From the NCBI GenBank assembly GCA_028714935.1, contig JAQTLJ010000081.1, forward strand, positions 1 through 5,988: a DNA stretch of 5,988 bases, given 5' to 3'. The DNA comes from Candidatus Margulisiibacteriota bacterium (GTDB lineage Bacteria; Margulisbacteria; WOR-1; O2-12-FULL-45-9). Position numbers and translations under genes: made by a program. This document shows, piece by piece, positions 1 through 5,283 of the stretch (the stretch's first letter is position 1; each line of letters opens with the position of its first letter). Below the pieces are notes generated by a model, which saw nothing but the letters and a program-made list of their open reading frames with translations, did no database searches and was not told the origin of the DNA.

Positions 1-758
1 CTAGCTCCGAACCTAATCTGCAGAACATCCCGGCCAAAGGCGACTGGGGCAAACGCATCCGCTCCGCTTTTATCCCGGAGAAAAAAGGCTGGTCGATACT
101 GGCCGCCGATTACTCGCAGATCGAGCTTCGCATCCTGGCGCACCTCTGCGGCGATCCGGTGCTGACCAAGGCTTTCCGTGACGGGAAAGACATCCACCAA
201 TCAACTGCGGACGAGCTCGGCATTTCCCGTGACGCCGCCAAAACCGTCAATTTCGGCGTGATCTACGGCATCTCTGATTTCGGCCTGGCCAAACAGTTAA
301 AGATAAAAAAGACCGAGGCGGCAAAATATATCGAGCGGTATTTTACCCGGCACGAGGGCGTTAAGAAATTCATGGATAAGACGATCGCGGAAGCCCGTGA
401 TAAAGGTTATGTAATAACCTTGCTGGGCAGAAAAAGGCCGCTGCCCGATATCAACAGCCCCCATTCCGGCCTGCGCGCCTTTGCCGAACGGACCGCGATC
501 AACACACCCGTCCAGGGCTCGGCTGCTGACATGATCAAAGTCGCCATGGTAACTACCAACAAACAACTTACAACTAACAACCTGAGATCAAAGATGATTC
601 TTCAGGTTCATGACGAGTTGGTTTTTGAATGCCCGAAAGAGGAAATAGAGAAGACCAAAAAGCTGGTAGAAGAAGCAATGATAAGCGCGCTGCCTTTAAA
701 CGTGCCGGTAAAAGTCGACCTGGAGGTCGGGGAGAACTGGGGCAGCCTTAGCCCCTAA
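1..758 (+). CDS. polA: DNA polymerase I, C-terminal polymerase domain (5' end outside window)
   Basis: Family A DNA polymerase, which fills gaps during repair and Okazaki-fragment maturation. The reading frame is open from base 3, so the start codon lies outside the window; 251 codons precede the TAA at 756-758. Visible in order: the SSEPNLQNIP segment just before the palm; motif A (DYSQIELRILAHL, metal-binding Asp at visible residue 36, bases 108-110); the O-helix motif B with its Arg, Lys, Phe and Tyr (R-D-A-A-K, then NFGVIYG) at about 228-269; and motif C (LQVHDEL, catalytic Asp-Glu) near 601-621. The O-helix residue that discriminates against dideoxynucleotides is Phe, as in E. coli. Two oddities: the segment between DIH and the O-helix Lys is about nine residues shorter than in the E. 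coli, Taq and Bst enzymes as I recall them, and a heptanucleotide repeat encodes the linker before motif C. Whether 5'-nuclease or 3'-5' exonuclease domains exist cannot be seen. An internal ATG at 159 lies after motif A and is not the real start. Confidence 0.97.
   Translation, partial: SSEPNLQNIPAKGDWGKRIRSAFIPEKKGWSILAADYSQIELRILAHLCGDPVLTKAFRDGKDIHQSTADELGISRDAAKTVNFGVIYGISDFGLAKQLKIKKTEAAKYIERYFTRHEGVKKFMDKTIAEARDKGYVITLLGRKRPLPDINSPHSGLRAFAERTAINTPVQGSAADMIKVAMVTTNKQLTTNNLRSKMILQVHDELVFECPKEEIEKTKKLVEEAMISALPLNVPVKVDLEVGENWGSLSP
553..580 (+). repeat. Four-unit heptanucleotide tandem repeat (CTAACAA) inside polA
   Basis: Four consecutive 7-base units, CTACCAA, CAAACAA, CTTACAA and CTAACAA, each match the consensus CTAACAA in at least six of seven positions. 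Flanking bases do not continue the pattern. The tract is translated as Thr/Asn/Gln-rich residues (TTNKQLTTNNL) in the linker between the GSAADMIK helix and motif C, where family A polymerases vary in sequence. Because the unit is 7 bases, three units make 21 bases (seven codons), while gain or loss of one unit would shift the frame. Confidence 0.8.
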
Positions 759-2968
759 CCAAGTCCATTTGACAATCTTCTTATTTTGAATTCCAAGTAC
801 CTGACCACATCTCCTTCGCGCAAACTGGAAATAAAGCCTTTCCCCTCTGTTGCCTGCTCAACGATCGTCCTGACCTGCAGCCGCTCGACCTGCCCGACAA
901 CGCCGCCGCCGACCTTGAGCACCGCCGCATCCACCCCCAGGACAATAATAACCCTGCCCTCTGCGTCCGGGTAGACCGGGAAGATATCCGCCACATTGAA
1001 ACCCAATAATCTCAACGGCCCTAAAATGCTGTCGCTCAAACCGACCCGATCTTTAGTATCAATGGACAAATAAAATGGCATCAAACCCCAATCACTGCTC
1101 TTTTTGCTCGCCTCCAGCTCCTGGGCGTACAACTTTATTAAATCTTTTATGACAACTGCCGCCCGGCGATTCCCTTTGCCGATCTCAGCCAGCAGCTGAT
1201 CAGGATGGCGAAATTTTTCTTGTTCACTGTATTTGCTGAACAGCTCCGTTTCTACCAGTCCGCGCGCGGCCAGAAAATGTTGCTGGCCGGCCTTATCCAA
1301 AGCCGAAAGCGCGTCCCTGAAGATCATGTCCCCGCCCCTCTTTCTCAGATATGCCCGCAAAACTTTAACAGCGGCCGGTGACTGCACATAATCGACCCAG
1401 TCGATCGTCGGATGAGCCTGAGGGTCGGTGACGATGTAAACTGAATCCCCGTCGTCAAGCTGATAAGACAGCTCCTCCGGACGGCCGTTGACGACCGCAT
1501 AATCCGCATGTTGGAAAATATCACTGTGTATCTTGAGGGCAACTTCCAGGGGCGTAGAACCGGGCGGCACCTGGATCCGCTTGCCCTTTTCAGAATAAAC
1601 GACTATCGGCACGCTGTGCTGCGCCAACAGATCACGAAACTCATCTTCCGCAATCGCTTCGTCCCTTACCAGATCGTCCAATAAAGCACGCATCCAGCCC
1701 GAATCCTTTCTTTTCCTGGGGGAAGAAATTATCCCCAGGCGGTAATATTCAGCCATCTTTTGGTCCCGTATCTGGATAAGCAGCCGGCCAAACCGCGGGA
1801 CCTTGACATATGAATGGAGAAAACGATGGCCATTGGGCCGGGGTTCGGCATAATAGTTATGTGTCTCTTCCTGAACCGGCGGATACAGATTGTCATGGAC
1901 CTTCCCCTGGGCGGCATGGCAATCCGGCCTTTCCGGGACAATTATATTGACCCGCCAAATATCGCCCGGAGAAAGATCTTCCAATTCAATTTTTCTTTCC
2001 CGCATCCGCTCCTTTAGTTCGTAGATAAAGCGCAGCTCTGGAACGACTTCGATCCGTAAGCCCGTCTGATCAAGCCTTTTTTGCATTGTATTGACGATCT
2101 GCCCTACCTTCTCCTTGCTCTGGGCGACGAGTTCTTCCCTTTTAGCTTCGATCGCGCTGTATAGCTGCGGCTCAAGGTAACTGAAAGAGAGGTCTTCAAG
2201 CTCCCGCTTCAGCTCCCACATTCCCATACGGTCAGCCAGCCTGGCGTAAACATGCAGCGTTTCGTCAGCTTTTTTATTCTTTGCTTCCTCCGACATATAA
2301 ACTAATGTCCTCATGTTATGAAGCCGGTCAGCCAATTTAATGAAAATACTGGCCACATCTTTTGCCCCGTAATCCAGAAGTTTCTTGAAGACCTCGACGT
2401 GGCCCGGCTTCTCACCAATAAACTCCGGTTCCTTCCCGAATTCAGTGATCCCTTCGATCAGGGCCGCCACCCTTTCACCCAGTTCCCGGCTGATAAATTC
2501 CCGGGTCACCCTTTCCCCCGCGAGCTTCCCGTCCTCGATCAGGTCATGGCATAGGGCGGCCGCTATTTCTTCGGGCCCCAATCCCCATTCGGCGACTATT
2601 TCAGCCACTGCTATGGGATGCTCAATGTAAGGCTCCCCGCTTTTCCGGAACTGTCCGGAATGCCCCGCCCAGGCCAGGCGGAAAGCCGACATAATAAGCT
2701 GTTCTCCCTCAGGGTATACTTTGATTATTCGTGAAATTCTATCTAAATACGGCGCGGGGTGAACAATGCTGTTGGCGCTGACTATGATCGGGATGCCTCG
2801 TTTGACGGAAAAAGTGGGGATGCCGATGAGTTGTCTGGCCGGTTCTGTCCAACGCTCCAGATCGGCCATTTTCACGGGCGGACCAAGTTTCTGCCATCTG
2901 CACAGGTCTTTAAGCCTGAGCAGCTCATATTTTGGTCTGACATTTAATTCGGGGCGTTTTATTGCCAT
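755..2968 (-). CDS. RSH-family (RelA/SpoT homologue) protein, probably a (p)ppGpp hydrolase with inactive synthetase domain
   Basis: 737-residue long-form RSH protein, probably cytoplasmic and degrading the alarmone (p)ppGpp. Residues 1-70 are unassigned. The HD hydrolase domain (about 72-265) keeps the RKSGEPY segment, metal ligands His117, His141, Asp142 and Asp214, the Glu145-Asp146 pair, and Asn218 in LADRLHNMRTL. The synthetase domain (about 305-412) is recognisable but degraded: the family EVQIR is LIQIR with Leu397 for catalytic Glu; the PNGYQSLH guanine loop is PNGHRFLH with His381 for Tyr; and the basic RFKD before YIA is ETHN. Asp336 of the DLxAIR motif appears kept. A TGS domain spans about 453-515, followed by an IDWVDYV helical region and an ACT-like domain (about 631-680). 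The only cysteines are 23, 140 and 350, so the zinc-finger segment of long RSH proteins is absent. The ATG at 2968 is preferred because AAGAGGG precedes it at seven bases and the internal Met34 lacks such a site. The stop overlaps the polA stop by 4 bases. Whether any synthetase activity remains is inference. Confidence 0.88.
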   Translation of the reverse strand: MAIKRPELNVRPKYELLRLKDLCRWQKLGPPVKMADLERWTEPARQLIGIPTFSVKRGIPIIVSANSIVHPAPYLDRISRIIKVYPEGEQLIMSAFRLAWAGHSGQFRKSGEPYIEHPIAVAEIVAEWGLGPEEIAAALCHDLIEDGKLAGERVTREFISRELGERVAALIEGITEFGKEPEFIGEKPGHVEVFKKLLDYGAKDVASIFIKLADRLHNMRTLVYMSEEAKNKKADETLHVYARLADRMGMWELKRELEDLSFSYLEPQLYSAIEAKREELVAQSKEKVGQIVNTMQKRLDQTGLRIEVVPELRFIYELKERMRERKIELEDLSPGDIWRVNIIVPERPDCHAAQGKVHDNLYPPVQEETHNYYAEPRPNGHRFLHSYVKVPRFGRLLIQIRDQKMAEYYRLGIISSPRKRKDSGWMRALLDDLVRDEAIAEDEFRDLLAQHSVPIVVYSEKGKRIQVPPGSTPLEVALKIHSDIFQHADYAVVNGRPEELSYQLDDGDSVYIVTDPQAHPTIDWVDYVQSPAAVKVLRAYLRKRGGDMIFRDALSALDKAGQQHFLAARGLVETELFSKYSEQEKFRHPDQLLAEIGKGNRRAAVVIKDLIKLYAQELEASKKSSDWGLMPFYLSIDTKDRVGLSDSILGPLRLLGFNVADIFPVYPDAEGRVIIVLGVDAAVLKVGGGVVGQVERLQVRTIVEQATEGKGFISSLREGDVVRYLEFKIRRLSNGLG

Positions 2969-2975
2969 AATTTTG

Positions 2976-2982
2976 CCCTCTT
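2976..2982 (-). promoter_or_regulatory. Shine-Dalgarno site of the RSH gene
   Basis: Read on the minus strand this is AAGAGGG, ending seven bases before the ATG at 2968-2966. It is the strongest ribosome-binding match near any candidate start of this gene and supports including the unusual N-terminal extension in the protein. Confidence 0.7.
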
Positions 2983-2994
2983 CGCTTGCTTGAA

Positions 2995-3024
2995 TTTATC
3001 GCCTGAATATCTGGAAAATTTCAC
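2995..3024 (-). promoter_or_regulatory. Weak candidate promoter for the RSH gene
   Basis: On the minus strand, GTGAAA (3024-3019) and GATAAA (3000-2995) are separated by 18 bases, giving four-of-six matches to the sigma-70 -35 consensus and a GATAAA -10-like box. The match is poor, but a promoter is expected here because the gene has a divergent neighbour. It overlaps the tldD promoter on the other strand. Confidence 0.3.
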
Positions 3025-3040
3025 CTTTCACAGGTATAAT
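3012..3040 (+). promoter_or_regulatory. Sigma-70-type promoter of tldD
   Basis: A perfect -10 box, TATAAT, lies at 3035-3040. With a 17-base spacer, TGGAAA at 3012-3017 serves as a four-of-six -35 box. The -10 box ends only seven bases before the tldD ATG at 3048, so transcription should begin at or within a base or two of the start codon. A short inverted repeat (ACCT 3023-3026, AGGT 3032-3035) sits in the spacer and could be an operator or chance. Confidence 0.65.
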
Positions 3041-3047
3041 TCCTTTT

Positions 3048-4427
3048 ATGCTGACCAAAGAGAACCTGGAAGAAATACTTATAACCTCCTTAAGGTTGGG
3101 CGGTGATTTCGCAGAGATCTTTATTGAGGAAACCAATACCACTTCCCTCTCCGGCGAAGACAATAAGATCGAGAAGATCTCGTCCGGCACGGAAGCCGGG
3201 GCTGGGATCCGGGTCATTTCCGGCAAAGAAACCGCTTATGCGGCCAGCGCGGATACCAGCTTCGAAAGTTTAAGAACAGCGGCCCTGAAGATCTCCCAAG
3301 AAATATCCGGAGAAAAGAAAATAAAAAGCCTGGACCTCCGGCCCAGAATCCCGGAGCACCTGCCGCCAATAAAACAACGCCCCAACGAAGTAATGACCGA
3401 AGTTAAAACCGGTCAGGTCGAATTGCTCAATAAAACCGCACGCGCCTACGGCGATAATATAAAACAGGTCACTGTCCGCTATACCGATTCCAACCAAGCG
3501 GTGACCATTGCCAATTCCGAAGGGGTTTATGTGGAAGACAACCGAATCCGCACGCGCTATTTCATCAATGTCATCGCCGAGAAAAACGGTGTGCTGCAGA
3601 CCGGCTACGAAGCGCCGGGCGGCACGGTCGGTTTTGAATTGTTTGAACTTTATCCGCCCGAAGCATACGCCCGCCGGGCCGCGGAACGGGCTTTAAAAAT
3701 GCTTGACGCGCCCCATGCTCCGGCCGGAAAAATGACGGTGGTACTCTCTTCCGAAGCCGGCGGGACATTGATCCATGAAGCCTGCGGCCACGCCCTGGAA
3801 GCCGACTTCATCATGAAGGGGACCTCGGTCTTTAGCGGCAAGATCGGCGGGCGGGTCGCCTCTGAACTGATCACGGTCATTGACGATACCAGGCTGGCCG
3901 GAAAATTCGGCTCCTACGCCTTTGATGACGAAGGGACCCCGGCGCAAAAAACTGTGCTGATCGAAAACGGGATCCTAAAAGGGTACATGAGCGATTGGTA
4001 TACTTCCCAACAACTGGGCATTTTAAGGACCGGCAACGGGCGGAGGGAAGACTTCCGCCATAAACCGGTCCCCCGCATGACCAATACGCTGATCGCGCCG
4101 GGAGAGATGGACCCGGCTGAGATCATTGCTTCCGTCAAAGACGGCCTGCTGGTCAAACATATGGGCGGCGGCCAGGTCAATGTCACCAACGGCGATTTTG
4201 TCTTTGAAGTGACCGAGGGCTGTTTAATAGAGAACGGTAAAAATAAAGGGCCGGTACGCGGCGCGATCCTGATCGGCAACGGCCCAAAGATCCTGGAAAT
4301 AATCGACTTGGTCGGCTCCGACCTCGGCTTCCAGGCCGGAGTCTGCGGTAAATACGATCACGCCCCGGTTTCGGACGCCCAACCGACGATCAGGATACCG
4401 GGGATCATTGTCGGCGGGCGAATGTAA
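3048..4427 (+). CDS. tldD: Metalloprotease TldD (TldD/PmbA family)
   Basis: 459-residue TldD-type zinc metallopeptidase subunit; E. coli TldD is slightly longer at about 480. In characterised systems TldD carries the zinc site and works with the non-catalytic TldE (PmbA) to degrade unfolded peptides and to mature ribosomal peptides such as microcin B17. The N-terminal domain (about 1-215) has the usual GGDFAEIFIEE opening. The catalytic HExxxH motif is HEACGH, with His243, Glu244 and His248; the third family zinc ligand is Cys433 in GVCGK near the C-terminus. Other family blocks are DDEGTPAQ (293-300), TGNGRR (328-333), the PRMTNT segment (342-347) and the closing IIVGG. The protein therefore looks catalytically complete. 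The start is chosen because it fits the family N-terminus, although no Shine-Dalgarno sequence precedes it and the promoter implies a leaderless mRNA. No tldE/pmbA gene adjoins it here. Its 3' end overlaps metF by 23 bases on the opposite strand. Confidence 0.95.
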   Translation: MLTKENLEEILITSLRLGGDFAEIFIEETNTTSLSGEDNKIEKISSGTEAGAGIRVISGKETAYAASADTSFESLRTAALKISQEISGEKKIKSLDLRPRIPEHLPPIKQRPNEVMTEVKTGQVELLNKTARAYGDNIKQVTVRYTDSNQAVTIANSEGVYVEDNRIRTRYFINVIAEKNGVLQTGYEAPGGTVGFELFELYPPEAYARRAAERALKMLDAPHAPAGKMTVVLSSEAGGTLIHEACGHALEADFIMKGTSVFSGKIGGRVASELITVIDDTRLAGKFGSYAFDDEGTPAQKTVLIENGILKGYMSDWYTSQQLGILRTGNGRREDFRHKPVPRMTNTLIAPGEMDPAEIIASVKDGLLVKHMGGGQVNVTNGDFVFEVTEGCLIENGKNKGPVRGAILIGNGPKILEIIDLVGSDLGFQAGVCGKYDHAPVSDAQPTIRIPGIIVGGRM

Positions 4428-5283
4428 GCTGTTTTAAGATCTGCGAGATCGGCCCCGACTGGTTCATGACAAAATAATGGATCCCGGGAACTTCTGCCCC
4501 CAGCAACTCCTCACACTGGCCGACCGCCCATTCGACCCCGATCTTTTCAACCGCCGATCTGTCACTTTCATGCTTTTCCAATTGTTCCAAAAGCTTCTGC
4601 GGTATGGTCGCGCCGCAAATATCGGTCATTTTCCTAAGTTGTTTTAAACTGGTGATCGGCATGATCCCGGGAATGATGGGCGCTTTTATCCCGGCTTTCC
4701 GGCAACGGTCCAGGAAATCAAAGAAAAAACGGTTATCAAAGAACAACTGGGAAATAATATAGTCCGCCCCAGCCTCGACTTTCTCTTTTAAGAGGGCCGT
4801 ATCCCTTTCCAGCGAAGGCGATTCCCGATGCCCTTCGGGATAACCGGCCACTCCCAGGCAAAACTCCGGTTTATGGACCTTAATGAAAGCGACCAGGTCT
4901 TTAGCATAACTAAAGCCATCGGCCGGAGGAGTAAAATCATTGCTCCCTTCCGGCGGATCTCCCCTTAAAGATAAAATGTTGTTGACCCCGATCGCCTCAA
5001 ACTGTTCCAGCTGAAGTAAAATACTTTTTTTAGTCGCTGAGATGCAGGTCAGGTGGGCGACCGGATCGATCTTAAATCTTTCTTTTATCTCTTTGACCCA
5101 CTGAAAAGTTTTTTCCCGGGTCGTTCCCATTGCCCCATAAGTAACGGAAGCAAAATCGGGCTGAAAAGCCTTCAATTGGGCAAGGACTGAGAACAAATGT
5201 TCTTCCTGTTCCGTTGTTTTTGGCGGGAAAAATTCAAAAGATAATGTCGGCTGTCCTTTGGCTAAAGCTTCGCTGACCTTCAT
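4405..5283 (-). CDS. metF: 5,10-methylenetetrahydrofolate reductase (FAD enzyme)
   Basis: 292-residue enzyme, about the length of E. coli MetF (296). It reduces 5,10-methylenetetrahydrofolate to 5-methyltetrahydrofolate, the methyl donor for methionine synthesis, using a TIM barrel with bound FAD. Visible family features: FEFFPPKT with catalytic Glu17 (E. coli Glu28); the VTYGAMGTTREKT block (48-60); HLTC (77-80); ILSLRGDPP with flavin-tuning Asp109 (E. coli Asp120); the AGYPEGH block (146-152); ISQLFFD with Gln179 (E. coli Gln183); the IIPGIMPI strand (203-210); and the PGIHYFVMNQSG block near the C-terminus. No key residue is missing. The start codon lies within the ATGA overlap with the lysS stop, so translation is probably coupled; only a weak GGA (5290-5292) precedes the ATG. 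No promoter is evident, so expression likely depends on read-through from lysS. The electron donor cannot be told from sequence. Confidence 0.96.
   Translation of the reverse strand: MKVSEALAKGQPTLSFEFFPPKTTEQEEHLFSVLAQLKAFQPDFASVTYGAMGTTREKTFQWVKEIKERFKIDPVAHLTCISATKKSILLQLEQFEAIGVNNILSLRGDPPEGSNDFTPPADGFSYAKDLVAFIKVHKPEFCLGVAGYPEGHRESPSLERDTALLKEKVEAGADYIISQLFFDNRFFFDFLDRCRKAGIKAPIIPGIMPITSLKQLRKMTDICGATIPQKLLEQLEKHESDRSAVEKIGVEWAVGQCEELLGAEVPGIHYFVMNQSGPISQILKQLTFARRQ
5280..5283 (-). other. ATGA stop/start overlap joining lysS to metF
   Basis: On the minus strand ATGA contains the metF start ATG (5283-5281) and the lysS stop TGA (5282-5280). Overlaps of this kind usually mark translational coupling within one mRNA, which fits the weak ribosome-binding sequence ahead of metF. 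Confidence 0.9.

Noticed and set aside
159..161. ATG as the start of a short polymerase-like gene
   Set aside because: The frame is open upstream and encodes motif A and the preceding palm segment, so this Met is internal to a truncated polA.
553..580. Heptanucleotide repeat as part of a CRISPR array
   Set aside because: Units are contiguous 7-mers with no spacers, lie inside coding sequence, and no cas gene is present.
755..2968. Labelling the RSH gene as an ordinary bifunctional relA/spoT
   Set aside because: Synthetase catalytic residues and the zinc-finger cysteines are missing, so a standard symbol would mislead.
3783..3785. Cys246 within HEACGH as an extra zinc ligand in TldD
   Set aside because: This position lies between the ligands of the HExxxH motif and varies in the family (Val in E. 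coli TldD as I recall); Cys433 is the expected third ligand.
3914..4279. 121-codon open frame on the minus strand inside tldD
   Set aside because: It lies wholly antisense to the conserved second half of TldD, including the DDEGTPAQ and TGNGRR blocks, and its translation resembles no family I know.
4428..4470. Possible terminator after tldD around GATCTGCGAGATC
   Set aside because: The stem is very short, there is no following T-run, and the bases are coding sequence of metF.
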